Shown here in pieces: positions 54,734-63,398 of a stretch of 64,000 nucleotides of DNA. The position numbers and the translations under genes are program-made. Source of the DNA: an uncultured Bacteroidales bacterium (lineage in GTDB: Bacteria; Bacteroidota; Bacteroidia; Bacteroidales; Bacteroidaceae); the NCBI GenBank assembly GCA_945787885.1, contig CALZJF010000009.1:1-64000 (forward strand), in the 5' to 3' direction. Below the pieces are notes generated by a model. That model was not told the origin of the DNA. It made no database searches and was given only the letters and a program-made list of their open reading frames with translations. Each line of letters begins with the position of its first letter. The stretch's first letter is position 1.

Positions 54734-57112
54734 ATGAAACGCTTCTTCCTCATCCCTCTGCTTTCCTTCGCCCTCAACGCTATGGCGCAGGTGCCAGCCG
54801 GACACACCGTTTGGCTTGACCGTCCTTGCACCGGCACCACTACGGCGGAGTGGGAATCGCGCACGTTGCCCATCGGTAACGGAAATATCGGTGCCAACAT
54901 CTTCGGCATGGTAGGCACGGAGTATGTCACCCTCAATGAAAAATCGCTCTGGCTCGGCGGACCCAACGCCAGCCGCGGAAAAGAATTCTATTGGAATGCC
55001 AACAAGGAGGGAGCTGCTGTGCTCAAAGACATCCGCCGTGCTTTCCAGAACAACGATTTGCAGACGGCTGCCACGCTGACGCAAGACAACTTCAACGGAA
55101 CCGTGCCCTACGACACTGTCACCTTCGGAGGCTACACCACGATGGGCAACCTCTGCATCGAAACGGGCATGCAGGACGATGCCATCCGTGGCTATGTCCG
55201 CGCGCTCAGCGTCGATAGTGCCTACGCCACCGTGAATTTCCGTACTCCCGACGGCGTGCGCCATGAGCGAAAATCCTTCGTCTCCTATCCCGACAACGTG
55301 CTCGTCATGCAATTCTCAGCATCGAAGCCGCGGCTTCAAAACCTTACGCTGCGCTACAATCCCAATGCAGCATCGCACGGAGCCTTTGAGGCTTACGGGA
55401 AGGACGGCATCGTATTCAACGGCAGGCTCTACAATAACGATATGGCATATACCGTACGCATCCGCGCCATCGCAAAAGGTGGAAAGGTGAGCAACGACGG
55501 TGGATGCCTCAAAGTGACGGGAGCCGACGAGGTGATGTTCCTGCTCACTGCCGACACGGACTATAAGATGAACCTCGACCCCGACTTCAACGATCCGAAA
55601 ACCTATGTCGGCGTAGAGCCTTCAAAGACCACGGAGGCATGGATGAAGCGGGCAGCGAAGAAATCGTTTGCAAAACTTTTCGCGGCGCATCTCAAAGATT
55701 ACCTGAATCTCTACAATCGCGTCAGCCTGAAGCTCACCGACAAGCCTGCCCCCGCCTTCCCCACGGACGCTCGTCTGGCAGCTTATCGAAAAGGAGCCTC
55801 CGACCCGCAGCTCGAAGAGACCTATTTCCAGTTCGGACGCTATCTTCTCATCGCATCGTCGCGCCCCGGCAATCTTCCCGCTAACTTGCAGGGCATTTGG
55901 GCTGACGGTCTGGACGGACCCTGGCACGTGGACTACCACAACAACATCAATCTTCAGATGAACTATTGGCCCGCGCTGACGTGTGGACTGGCAGAATGCC
56001 AGCTCCCGCTCAATGAGTTCATCCTCTCTCAGCGCAAGCCCGGCACCGTGACGGCGCAGAAATATTTCAATGCCCGCGGATGGGCGACGAGTATCTCCAG
56101 CAATCCCTTCGGATTCACCTCGCCGCTCATTGACAAGGACATGTCGTGGAACTTCAATCCCGTAGCAGGTTCGTGGCTCGCCACGCATCTTTGGGAATAC
56201 TACGCCTTCACCCGCGACAAGAAATTCCTGCGCGAAGTGGCTTATCCCGTATTGAAAGAGTGTGCCAACTTCTGTTGCGACTATCTCTGGCAGAAGCCCG
56301 ACGGCACGCTGACCGCAGCACCTTCCACCAGTCCGGAGCACGGTCCGGTGGATGAGGGTACTACTTTCACCCACGCCGTCATTCGCGAAGTGCTCCATCA
56401 GGCTTGCACCGCTGCCGATACGCTTGGCATTGATGCCGCGGACATCGTCACATGGAATGCCAATCTTCAGGCGCTCGCACCCTATGAGATAGGCCGATAC
56501 GGGCAATTGAAGGAGTGGAGCCGCGACATCGACGATCCTGAAGACCATCATCGCCATGTCAATCACCTCTTCGGCCTGCACCCGGGTAGCACAATCTCTC
56601 CCATCACCACGCCTGAGTTAGCAAAAGCCTCACGCGTCGTACTCGAACACCGTGGCGATGGAGCCACGGGATGGTCGATGGGATGGAAGTTGAACCAGTG
56701 GGCACGCCTCCACGATGGCAACCACTCCTACGTCCTCTTCCGCAACCTCCTCAGCAACGGCACGTGCGACAATCTTTGGGACACGCATCCGCCCTTCCAA
56801 ATCGACGGCAACTTTGGCGGAACGGCAGGCATTGCCGAGATGATTCTCCAAAGCCATGCCGACTGCATACATCTGCTCCCTGCTCTTCCTGATGTCTGGG
56901 CTGCGGGAAGCGTGCGCGGCCTGAGGGCACGCGGTGGCTTCGTGCTCGATATTGAGTGGAGCAATGGCACGCTCAAGGAGGTCAGGCTGACTTCGCTCTG
57001 CGGTGAAAGGTGCGTCCTCAGATATGGCGATGCCGACATTGACATTCCCACTAAGGCAGGAGCCACCTACACCTTTACTTATTATAACGGTTACCTCAAG
57101 CTGAAGGGATAA
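54734..57112 (+). CDS. Alpha-L-fucosidase, glycoside hydrolase family 95
   Basis: A 792-residue exported enzyme that removes alpha-1,2-linked L-fucose from host or plant glycans. The signal peptide is residues 1-18 (FFLIPLLSFALNAMAQ). The N-terminal beta-sandwich starts WLDRPCTGTTTAEWESRTLPIGNGNIGANIFG. The (alpha/alpha)6 barrel holds the catalytic region: GPWHVDYHNNINLQMNYWP (paired Asn), STSPEHGPVDEGTTF (acidic residue) and PPFQIDGNFGGTAGIAEM (general-base region Asp). The length is typical. No sugar-binding SusC/SusD pair is next to it. Its whole upstream gap is filled with the A5, F1i and F2c repeats, so where its promoter lies is unclear. Confidence 0.93.
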   Translation: MKRFFLIPLLSFALNAMAQVPAGHTVWLDRPCTGTTTAEWESRTLPIGNGNIGANIFGMVGTEYVTLNEKSLWLGGPNASRGKEFYWNANKEGAAVLKDIRRAFQNNDLQTAATLTQDNFNGTVPYDTVTFGGYTTMGNLCIETGMQDDAIRGYVRALSVDSAYATVNFRTPDGVRHERKSFVSYPDNVLVMQFSASKPRLQNLTLRYNPNAASHGAFEAYGKDGIVFNGRLYNNDMAYTVRIRAIAKGGKVSNDGGCLKVTGADEVMFLLTADTDYKMNLDPDFNDPKTYVGVEPSKTTEAWMKRAAKKSFAKLFAAHLKDYLNLYNRVSLKLTDKPAPAFPTDARLAAYRKGASDPQLEETYFQFGRYLLIASSRPGNLPANLQGIWADGLDGPWHVDYHNNINLQMNYWPALTCGLAECQLPLNEFILSQRKPGTVTAQKYFNARGWATSISSNPFGFTSPLIDKDMSWNFNPVAGSWLATHLWEYYAFTRDKKFLREVAYPVLKECANFCCDYLWQKPDGTLTAAPSTSPEHGPVDEGTTFTHAVIREVLHQACTAADTLGIDAADIVTWNANLQALAPYEIGRYGQLKEWSRDIDDPEDHHRHVNHLFGLHPGSTISPITTPELAKASRVVLEHRGDGATGWSMGWKLNQWARLHDGNHSYVLFRNLLSNGTCDNLWDTHPPFQIDGNFGGTAGIAEMILQSHADCIHLLPALPDVWAAGSVRGLRARGGFVLDIEWSNGTLKEVRLTSLCGERCVLRYGDADIDIPTKAGATYTFTYYNGYLKLKG

Positions 57113-57134
57113 AGTCATCACTTTCAGGAATTTC

Positions 57135-57176
57135 CGACCGGCGATTCTGAAACTGCGACCGACGATTCTGAAACTA
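57135..57176 (+). repeat. 21-bp direct repeat, two copies
   Basis: CGACCGGCGATTCTGAAACT plus G, and CGACCGACGATTCTGAAACT plus A, side by side in the leader of the DsbD gene. Confidence 0.85.
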
Positions 57177-57202
57177 CAAAATACACTTTCAAGAAAACAA
57201 CA

Positions 57203-59227
57203 ATGTTCAAACGTATCTTTTCCTTTGTCTTGCTTGCCATTGCTGCCGTAGCAGCTTTTGCGCAGGTAGATTTTAGCGTAAGCTACAAGCGCGTCAGTCC
57301 GACGGAGATTGACGTCGTCTTCACCGGAAAGGCTGCACCGGGATGGCACGTATATGGCACGAACATTCCCGATGGCGGCCCGACGCCAGCCTCCTTCAAT
57401 ATTGATTCCGCCAAGGGAGCGCGGCTGAAGGGCGCGCTGAAGGGCGGCCCCGGCATCAAGTCGAGCATGGACCCCATCTTTGAGATGGAGGTCAGCTACT
57501 ATGAGGGTACGGCGGTGTTCACGCAGCGCGTCGAACTCACTGAGAAGAACTATGACCTCCAGGGCTATCTCAAGTTTGGCGCCTGCAACGACGAGAACTG
57601 CCTGCCTCCCACCAGCATCGATTGTCAGGTGAAGGGCACTGACGGCCCTGCCGCTGTTGCCCCCGCTGCTGAGAAGGAGGAAAAAGCTGAGACTCCTGCT
57701 CCCGCAGACGAAACGCCCCTCGTTGCTGCCGATACGACGGCGGCTGCCGTGGCAGCAGCAGCAGACACCGTTGCCGTCAATAGCCTCTGGACCCCCGTCA
57801 TCAATGAGCTCAACGCTTTTGGCAATGAGAACGATACTGCCGGCAAGAGCCTTTGGGTCATCTTCGGACTCGGTTTCCTCGGCGGTCTCATCGCTCTGCT
57901 CACTCCCTGCGTGTGGCCCATCATCCCGATGACAGTGAGCTTCTTCCTCAAGCGTGCCAAGGGCGACCGCTCGAAGGGCATTCGCGATGCCATCACCTAT
58001 GGCGTGAGCATCGTCATCATCTATGTCGCCCTCGGGCTCATCATCACCACCGTCTTTGGAGCCTCCGCGCTGAACGACCTCTCTACGAATGCCTTCTTCA
58101 ACATCCTCTTCTTCCTCATGCTCGTGGTCTTCGCCGCCAGTTTCCTCGGTGGTTTCGAGATAACCCTCCCCAGCAGCTGGACATCGAGCGTTGACAGCAA
58201 GGCCGAAGCTACTACGGGCCTGCTCAGCATCTTCCTCATGGCGTTCACTCTGAGCCTCGTCAGCTTCAGTTGCACGGGTCCCATCATCGGATTCCTCCTC
58301 GTCGAGGTCAGCACGAGCGGTGGCACCAGCCTGGCCCCCACCATCGGAATGCTCGGCTTCGCCATAGCTCTCGCCATTCCCTTCACGCTCTTCGCCCTCT
58401 TCCCCAGCATGCTGAAGAAGACGAGCCGTGGCGGCGCATGGATGAATCAGGTGAAAGTGTGCCTCGGCCTTCTCGAATTGGCGTTTGCCTTCAAGTTCCT
58501 CTCCGTGGCCGACTTGGCATACGGCTGGGGCATCCTTGACCGCGAGCCCTTCCTCTGCCTTTGGATCGTCATTTTCGCAACGATGGCGTTCTATCTCTTC
58601 GGGTGGATTCGTTTCCCCCACGATGAAGTGGATCCCGACGAGGGCTACAAGACGAGCGTGCCTGCCTACTTCATCGGCATGGCCTCCCTCGCCTTCGCCA
58701 TTTATATGGTGCCCGGACTCTGGGGAGCCCCCTGCAAGGCTGTCAGTGCCTTCTCGCCTCCCAAGACGACGCAGGATTTCGACCTCGATGTCGTGAAGGT
58801 GGAACCCATGTTCCTCGATTATGAGCAGGGCATGGCCTACGCCCGTGCGAACCATAAGCCCGTCATGGTAGATTTCACTGGCTTCGGCTGCGTCAACTGC
58901 CGAAAGATGGAGATGGCGGTATGGCATGACAGCAAGGTGCGCGACTATCTGACGAAGGACTATGTGCTGATTTCGCTCTATGTCGATGACAAGACGCCCC
59001 TCCCCGAGACCATCGTCGTCGAGGAGAACGGGCAGAGCGTGAAGCTCCGCACCGTCGGCGACCGCTGGAGCTATCTGCAGCGCTCGAAGTTCGGTGCCAA
59101 CGCGCAGCCCTTCTATGTCCTCCTCGACAACGACGGTATGCCCATCGGCCCCTCGCGCAGCTACGATGAGGACATCGATGCTTACGTGGATTTCCTTAAG
59201 GCAGGCTTGGAGGCATACCGCAAATAA
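57203..59227 (+). CDS. dsbD: Thiol:disulfide interchange protein DsbD
   Basis: A 674-residue inner-membrane protein that carries electrons from cytoplasmic thioredoxin to the periplasm. The signal peptide is residues 1-21 (FVLLAIAAVAAFAQ). The N-terminal periplasmic domain follows (about 22-140, with GACNDENCLPP), then an Ala/Glu/Pro linker. The eight-helix membrane domain (about 215-510) has LLTPCVWPIIPMTVSFF and FSCTGPIIG, the two redox cysteines. The C-terminal thioredoxin-like domain (about 540-674) carries the CVNC motif in VDFTGFGCVNCRKME. All three modules are complete. It keeps periplasmic thiols reduced, for instance for cytochrome c assembly. Confidence 0.93.
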   Translation: MFKRIFSFVLLAIAAVAAFAQVDFSVSYKRVSPTEIDVVFTGKAAPGWHVYGTNIPDGGPTPASFNIDSAKGARLKGALKGGPGIKSSMDPIFEMEVSYYEGTAVFTQRVELTEKNYDLQGYLKFGACNDENCLPPTSIDCQVKGTDGPAAVAPAAEKEEKAETPAPADETPLVAADTTAAAVAAAADTVAVNSLWTPVINELNAFGNENDTAGKSLWVIFGLGFLGGLIALLTPCVWPIIPMTVSFFLKRAKGDRSKGIRDAITYGVSIVIIYVALGLIITTVFGASALNDLSTNAFFNILFFLMLVVFAASFLGGFEITLPSSWTSSVDSKAEATTGLLSIFLMAFTLSLVSFSCTGPIIGFLLVEVSTSGGTSLAPTIGMLGFAIALAIPFTLFALFPSMLKKTSRGGAWMNQVKVCLGLLELAFAFKFLSVADLAYGWGILDREPFLCLWIVIFATMAFYLFGWIRFPHDEVDPDEGYKTSVPAYFIGMASLAFAIYMVPGLWGAPCKAVSAFSPPKTTQDFDLDVVKVEPMFLDYEQGMAYARANHKPVMVDFTGFGCVNCRKMEMAVWHDSKVRDYLTKDYVLISLYVDDKTPLPETIVVEENGQSVKLRTVGDRWSYLQRSKFGANAQPFYVLLDNDGMPIGPSRSYDEDIDAYVDFLKAGLEAYRK

Positions 59228-59255
59228 GCCTTTCTTTCTGCCAGACACATACATT

Positions 59256-59294
59256 CAGGCCCTATGCACATTGCGGTATAGGGCCTGTTTTTTT
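59256..59294 (+). terminator. Terminator after dsbD
   Basis: CAGGCCCTAT (59256-59265) pairs with ATAGGGCCTG (59278-59287), followed by seven T. Confidence 0.85.
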
Positions 59295-59298
59295 GGTA

Positions 59299-59381
59299 TT
59301 TTCCTCCCTTTTTTTCGCTTTTTCCTTCCTCTTTTTTCGCTTTTTCTCCCTCTTTTTCATTTTTCCCTCCCTCTTTTTCTC
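59299..59381 (+). repeat. Homopyrimidine tract before the M15 peptidase gene
   Basis: Eighty-three bases with only three purines (G59317, G59339, A59359), made of repeated blocks such as CTTTTTTCGCTTTTTC and CCCTCCCTC. It ends at the chosen start codon. Mirror symmetry makes triplex formation possible. Confidence 0.75.
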
Positions 59382-60092
59382 ATGGTTCGCTTCCTCTTCC
59401 TTCTTGTGATGCTCTTGCCGGCGTATGCCCGCGCCTCAGATTCGGAAGTGCTGCGGCATTGGCGCGTCGGGCAGACAGTCAGCGAGGCGGCGGTGACGGC
59501 GTATGGCGAAGAGCGCTGCTTCGCCGTCGTCGAAATTCCCGACAGCATTCTCCGCCTCATGCAGGGGCGCAGCCTGCCCAAGGAGTGCCGCACGGATGTA
59601 GCCACACTGCGCTATCTCCGCCTCCTTCATCGCGATGCCCATGGGCACATCAGGCTTGGCGAGATGGTCTGCCATCGCGATGTTGCCCGCAGCCTCGTCA
59701 GCATTTTCCGCAGCCTCTATCAGCAGGCTTACCCCATTGAGCGCATGCTCCTCATTGACCGTTTGGGGGCAGACGATGAGCAGTCGATGGCGGCGAACAA
59801 TACGTCGTGCTTCAACTTTCGCCGCGTCGCAGGCTCTTCGCGCCTTTCGAAGCACGCCTTGGGCAAGGCGGTGGATGTCAATCCCCTCTATAATCCCTGC
59901 GTCCGAAGGGGGGCGGATGGCAAAATCCGCGTCAGTCCTGCCGCTGGCAAAGCCTATGCCGACCGCTCGCTCCCCACTCCCTATCGCCTTCTCCGCGACG
60001 ATGCTGCCCACCGCCTCTTCCGCAGCCACGGCTTTCAGTGGGGTGGGGCATGGCGCAGCCTGAAGGACTATCAGCATTTCGAGATGCCATAG
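59382..60092 (+). CDS. M15-family peptidase (D-alanyl-D-alanine carboxypeptidase-like)
   Basis: A 236-residue exported zinc peptidase. It starts with a signal peptide (FLFLLVMLLPAYARA). The family metal ligands are SKHALGKAVDVNP (about 160-172, His and Asp) and the C-terminal DYQHFEMP (His). The conserved basic/substrate region FNFRRVAGSS is also present. It most likely trims peptidoglycan stem peptides in the periplasm, like VanY or related enzymes. The start at 59382 follows a pyrimidine tract; the frame is also open upstream but crosses the dsbD terminator, so a longer protein is unlikely. The length is near that of the single-domain members. Confidence 0.85.
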   Translation: MVRFLFLLVMLLPAYARASDSEVLRHWRVGQTVSEAAVTAYGEERCFAVVEIPDSILRLMQGRSLPKECRTDVATLRYLRLLHRDAHGHIRLGEMVCHRDVARSLVSIFRSLYQQAYPIERMLLIDRLGADDEQSMAANNTSCFNFRRVAGSSRLSKHALGKAVDVNPLYNPCVRRGADGKIRVSPAAGKAYADRSLPTPYRLLRDDAAHRLFRSHGFQWGGAWRSLKDYQHFEMP

Positions 60093-60194
60093 CCCGCATT
60101 CCCTGCGAAGATTCGCAAATAATCCCTTTTGCGCCGCTCGCGTTGCCCATCGTCAGCAGAAAAAAAGGTAAAATCCGAAAACCTACCCATTTTC

Positions 60195-60226
60195 TTTGTG
60201 CGTTTCGCCTGTTCGCCTTACCTTTG
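60195..60226 (+). promoter_or_regulatory. Promoter for the outer-membrane barrel gene at 60.5 kb
   Basis: TTTG (60195-60198), exactly 20 bp, TACCTTTG (60219-60226). Full consensus. An F1 element lies between it and the start codon. Confidence 0.62.
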
Positions 60227-60249
60227 CATTTGTTAGTCAATCATCAAAG

Positions 60250-60370
60250 GCAGGTTCTATAAATTATTTTTCCATGTAAGGCTGTGTTTCTGTTTTACTT
60301 GGATGCCTTCACGCCTCTCGCACTGCACGATAGTCGCAAATACATCGCAAGCTATTTTATAGAACCTACC
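60250..60370 (-). mobile_element. F1 MITE-like element, 121 bp (F1j)
   Basis: GGCAGGTTCTATAAATTA to TTTATAGAACCTACC. CAAA precedes it; CAAA also follows after one extra C. It includes the CTTCACGCCTCTCGCACTG part of the long insert, but the hairpin is missing, so it is an internal deletion of the long form. Confidence 0.78.
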
Positions 60371-60499
60371 CCAAAAACAATCATTTTCCGGGCAGTGGCA
60401 GGGCATCGTGCCTGCCGTTTCCTCCCCATCGCCGCCCCCCGCCGATGCGCCGCGAGGCAATTCCTGCCCTCATTAGTCACTAAAACACTTGAAAAAACT

Positions 60500-61117
60500 A
60501 TGAAAGGAATGAAGATTCGTTTAGCCGTCCTGCTGCTTTCGCTGGGCGTCATTGCTCCTGCCGCTGCCCAGAAGTTCCAGTGGGGACTGACGGGCGGTCT
60601 GAACCTCTCGAAGATGAAGGTCTCCGGCGACCTTGAGACCGTTCGGCAGTTTGATTCCGCCAATCGCACGGGTTGGTACATCGGTCCGAAGGTGGCGTTC
60701 AGCACCATCGTCGGCATCGGCTTCGATGCTGCCGTGGAATATTCGCAACGCGATTTGGAGATTAACAATGAGACGGAGGCCTACCGCACCCTTGAAATCC
60801 CCATCAACCTGCGCTACAACATCGGCCTTGGCGATGCCGCAGCCATATATGTCGCCACGGGTCCGCAGTTCGGCTTTGCCCTCAAAAATATGGCGTGGAG
60901 CCAGACCGTGGCCACGAACTTCAGCAAGAACAACATGAATACGACGTGGAACGTCGGCGCCGGCGTACGTCTGCTGAAGCATCTTGAAGTGGGGCTGGGC
61001 TATAACTTTGCCATTGGCAAGGTGGGCAAGGCGATAGTTCCCACGGGCGACTCGCGCGATGTAGAGCTGGAATACAAGGCCAACACGTTTCAGGTGCAAG
61101 TGGCTTACCTGTTCTGA
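60500..61117 (+). CDS. Outer-membrane beta-barrel protein (porin-family)
   Basis: A 205-residue outer-membrane protein of the small barrel family common in Bacteroidota. The start at 60500 gives MKGMKIRLAVLLLSLGVIAPAAAQ, a clear signal peptide of 24 residues. Strand-like segments alternate with turns (FQWGLTGGLNLSKMKV, FDAAVEYSQRDLEI, LEIPINLRYNIGL, VGAGVRLLKHLEVGLGYNF) and the last strand ends VQVAYLF with a terminal aromatic, as BAM-inserted barrels do. The frame is open upstream through the F1 element but has no exported start there. The function is unknown; such barrels are often linked to stress or envelope stability. Confidence 0.8.
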   Translation: MKGMKIRLAVLLLSLGVIAPAAAQKFQWGLTGGLNLSKMKVSGDLETVRQFDSANRTGWYIGPKVAFSTIVGIGFDAAVEYSQRDLEINNETEAYRTLEIPINLRYNIGLGDAAAIYVATGPQFGFALKNMAWSQTVATNFSKNNMNTTWNVGAGVRLLKHLEVGLGYNFAIGKVGKAIVPTGDSRDVELEYKANTFQVQVAYLF

Positions 61118-61199
61118 CCTTTGCGCAGGCAGGGCTTGTCCGGCAGGATGCTTGCGCAGGCGGAGCGAGCCCTTTTTGGTGTAAGATTCATTTCCCCGA

Positions 61200-61320
61200 C
61201 TGCACATTTCGTCAGCATGTGGCCACTTTGAGGGGGCAGAATGATTATTTTCAGGGGTCAATGTCGCCACTTTCAGGCCTGAAAGTAATCACCTCTCAAG
61301 CAAAAGCTCTGAAGCAGTGG
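61200..61320 (+). repeat. 22-bp x 4 array element, copy A6
   Basis: Sites at 61220 (TGGCCA), 61242 (TGATTA), 61264 (TCGCCA) and 61286 (TAATCA), all exactly 22 bp apart. Left flank CTGCACATTTCGTCAGCATG matches A3; right flank has AGCAAAAGCTCTGAAGCAG, similar to A1. Confidence 0.85.
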
Positions 61321-61541
61321 GGCCAATCCCTGAAGTCTCGCCCCAAAGCCACCGCATCGTACTGCTGCAAAGAGGCGGCTTTCAGCTTGTTGTGCCAGAC
61401 GAAATGCGGCTTCCTGAGGCAGGTTCGCCAGCAGGCATGAACACGGCGGGGCGTGCCTGCCCCGTAAGTCAGGCTGCTCAGGCATCAAACTGGCTTTCAT
61501 CATCTATTTACTTGTCAAACATACACATTACGCTGAAAAAA
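61321..61541. other. Gap before the monooxygenase-like gene
   Basis: No repeat, promoter consensus or recognisable protein was seen in these 221 bases. The downstream frame is open through part of it, without a credible start. Confidence 0.45.
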
Positions 61542-61817
61542 ATGTTACGACTGAATTGCTTTTTCCAGGCTTCTGAAGGCAAATATGCCGAAGCCCTTGA
61601 AGCCGCCATTGCGCTGACTGCTGCATCGCAGCAAGAGGAGGGCAATGTGGCTTATGATGTTTTCGAGAGTGCCACCCGTCCGGATGTCTTCATGATATGC
61701 GAGACCTGGAAAGACGAGGCTTCCCTGCAGAAGCACGGCGAGGCTCCCCACTTCGCCGAGTATGTGGGTCGCCTGCAAAGCCTCGGACTCTTGAAACTTG
61801 AGAAGTTCGAGTTCTGA
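61542..61817 (+). CDS. Antibiotic biosynthesis monooxygenase-like small protein
   Basis: A 91-residue protein resembling the ABM/quinol monooxygenase fold (dimeric alpha-beta barrel, YgiN-like). The pattern fits: a first strand LRLNCFFQASEGKY, a helix EALEAAIALTAASQQEEG, then NVAYDVFESATRPDVFMICETWKDEASLQKH and the HFAEYV helix. The WKDEASLQKHGEAPHF segment is the most family-like part. I used the ATG at 61542, since the longer frame upstream has no similarity to anything expected. No cofactor is visible; members act on quinones or have unclear roles. A strong terminator follows 43 bases after the stop. Confidence 0.8.
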   Translation: MLRLNCFFQASEGKYAEALEAAIALTAASQQEEGNVAYDVFESATRPDVFMICETWKDEASLQKHGEAPHFAEYVGRLQSLGLLKLEKFEF

Positions 61818-61860
61818 CCTTCCGCCCTGCGTTTGGCCGACGCCTAAACGGCAAACATCC

Positions 61861-61902
61861 AAAAAAACTCCCTGATTTCACCGCGAAATCAGGGAGTTTT
61901 TT
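61861..61902. terminator. Strong terminator after the monooxygenase-like gene
   Basis: AAAAAACTCCCTGATTT (61861-61877) and its exact complement (61885-61901), 7-base loop, with A and T runs on both sides so that it could act in both directions. Confidence 0.87.
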
Positions 61903-61959
61903 TGTAGGGCAGGCGATGAAGATGATTTCCTGCCTGAATGCCCCCCCCCTTGCCGTGTC

Positions 61960-62079
61960 CTTTAGTCTTGAAACATAGAAGCATGGAGGCCGCACCATAG
62001 GTGAATCATGATAGCCCACAAGGCAAGGAGCTGCATCCGAATGGAGCATAAAGCACCCACCAGGTTTCGTTACCTACCT
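61960..62079 (+). repeat. Degenerate F2 repeat, left end missing (F2e)
   Basis: TTTAGTCTTGAAACATAG, GAAGCATGG, then CTGCATCCGAATGGAGCATA and TTTCGTTACCTACCT follow the order of F2b from its centre to its right end, with many changes. Confidence 0.5.
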
Positions 62080-62172
62080 GAAAACACCACGAAGTGCCCC
62101 GTTTTATGCCGTTTCAACGCGCAGTCAGAACGTTTTACGAGAGAAAATAAGCCGCATTTTACGAAAAAAAGG

Positions 62173-62180
62173 TAACTTTG
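62173..62180 (+). promoter_or_regulatory. Candidate -7 box for the GNAT-like gene
   Basis: TAACTTTG fits the -7 consensus 30 bases before the start codon; the -33 box is not recognisable. Confidence 0.38.
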
Positions 62181-62210
62181 CGCGATAAATCCTCACAAAA
62201 CATTATATCC

Positions 62211-63362
62211 ATGGCAGTAGAAATACGCAGAATAGACCTCAATGACAGAAAGGAGGTCAAAGCCTTCATTCGTTTCAACTACGAACTTTATAAGGATAAC
62301 CCCTACTCCGTCCCCGACCTCCTCGAGGATATGTATGAAACCTACGACCCGAAACGCAACGATGCCTTCACCTTCTGCGACGCCGACCTCTTCCTCGCCT
62401 ATCGCGACGGGAGAATCGTCGGGCGCATTGCCTGCATCAAGAACAACAAGGCCAACCGCATCTGGCAGAACAACAATGCACGCTTCGGGTGGATAGACTT
62501 CATCGACGATGAAGAGGTCAGCAAGGCTCTCCTCGACACTGCCGAGGAATGGGGGCGCAACCATGGATGCGACAAAATCGTAGGGCCTCTTGGCTTCACC
62601 GACATGGATGCCGAGGGAATGCTCATTGACGGTTTCGACCAGCTCTCCACCATGTCCACCACTTACAACTATCCTTACTATCCCCAGCACATGGAGAAGC
62701 ATGGCTATACCCATGAAATCGACTGGGTGGAACGCAAGGTCATGGTGCCTACGCCCGGCCATGAGGCGCAGAAGGACAAATATTTCCGCGTGGCAGAGAT
62801 AGTGAAGAAGCGTTCCAACGTCCATGTGCGGAAATTCCACAGCGTCTCCGAGGTGAAGCGCGATGGCTATCACTATAAGATTTTCGATGTGGTGAACCGT
62901 GCCTATGCGCCCCTCTACGGCTATTCCGAGATGACGAAACATCAGATTGACAAATACGTCAATCAGTACCTGCAGTTCCTCGACTTCCGCCTCCTCACCG
63001 TCGTGGAGAACGAGGAGGGCGAGCCCGTGGCAATGGGCGTCGGCATTCCCAGCCTGAGCCGGGCCCTCCAGAAGGCAAGGGGAAAGCTCTTCCCCTTCGG
63101 GTGGTGGCACCTCATCAAAGCCCTCAAGTTCAAGCATTCGGAAATCATTGACCTCCTGCTCGTTGCCGTCTTGCCGGAATATCAGAGCAAGGGCGTGAAT
63201 GCCCTCCTCTTTGCCGACATCATCCCCATAGCGCAGGAGATGGGCTTCGTGTTTGCCGAGACGCACCCCCAGCTGGAGACGAACGACCGCTCGCAGTCGC
63301 AGTGGGCCTATCTGGACTGCACCATCCACAAACGTCGCCGCTGCTATCAAAAACCCCTGTAG
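62211..63362 (+). CDS. GNAT-like N-acetyltransferase family protein
   Basis: A 383-residue cytoplasmic protein. The N-terminal half contains IRFNYELYKDNPYSVPDL, then FLAYRDGRIVGRIACIKN and a glycine-containing segment WGRNHGCDKIVGPLGFTDMDAEGML. The C-terminal half has LLVAVLPEYQSKGVNALLFADI, which looks like the acetyl-CoA-binding V-x-P-x-Q-x-x-G-V-N stretch of GNAT enzymes. I recognise it as a conserved Bacteroidota protein of about this length but know no verified substrate. I chose ATG 62211, since the alternative upstream start falls inside the -7 box. It precedes the topoisomerase IV gene by 36 bases and may be co-transcribed with it. Confidence 0.7.
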   Translation: MAVEIRRIDLNDRKEVKAFIRFNYELYKDNPYSVPDLLEDMYETYDPKRNDAFTFCDADLFLAYRDGRIVGRIACIKNNKANRIWQNNNARFGWIDFIDDEEVSKALLDTAEEWGRNHGCDKIVGPLGFTDMDAEGMLIDGFDQLSTMSTTYNYPYYPQHMEKHGYTHEIDWVERKVMVPTPGHEAQKDKYFRVAEIVKKRSNVHVRKFHSVSEVKRDGYHYKIFDVVNRAYAPLYGYSEMTKHQIDKYVNQYLQFLDFRLLTVVENEEGEPVAMGVGIPSLSRALQKARGKLFPFGWWHLIKALKFKHSEIIDLLLVAVLPEYQSKGVNALLFADIIPIAQEMGFVFAETHPQLETNDRSQSQWAYLDCTIHKRRRCYQKPL

Positions 63363-63398
63363 TCCCCCCTCCCTGAAACATTCCCCCACAAGAAGACC

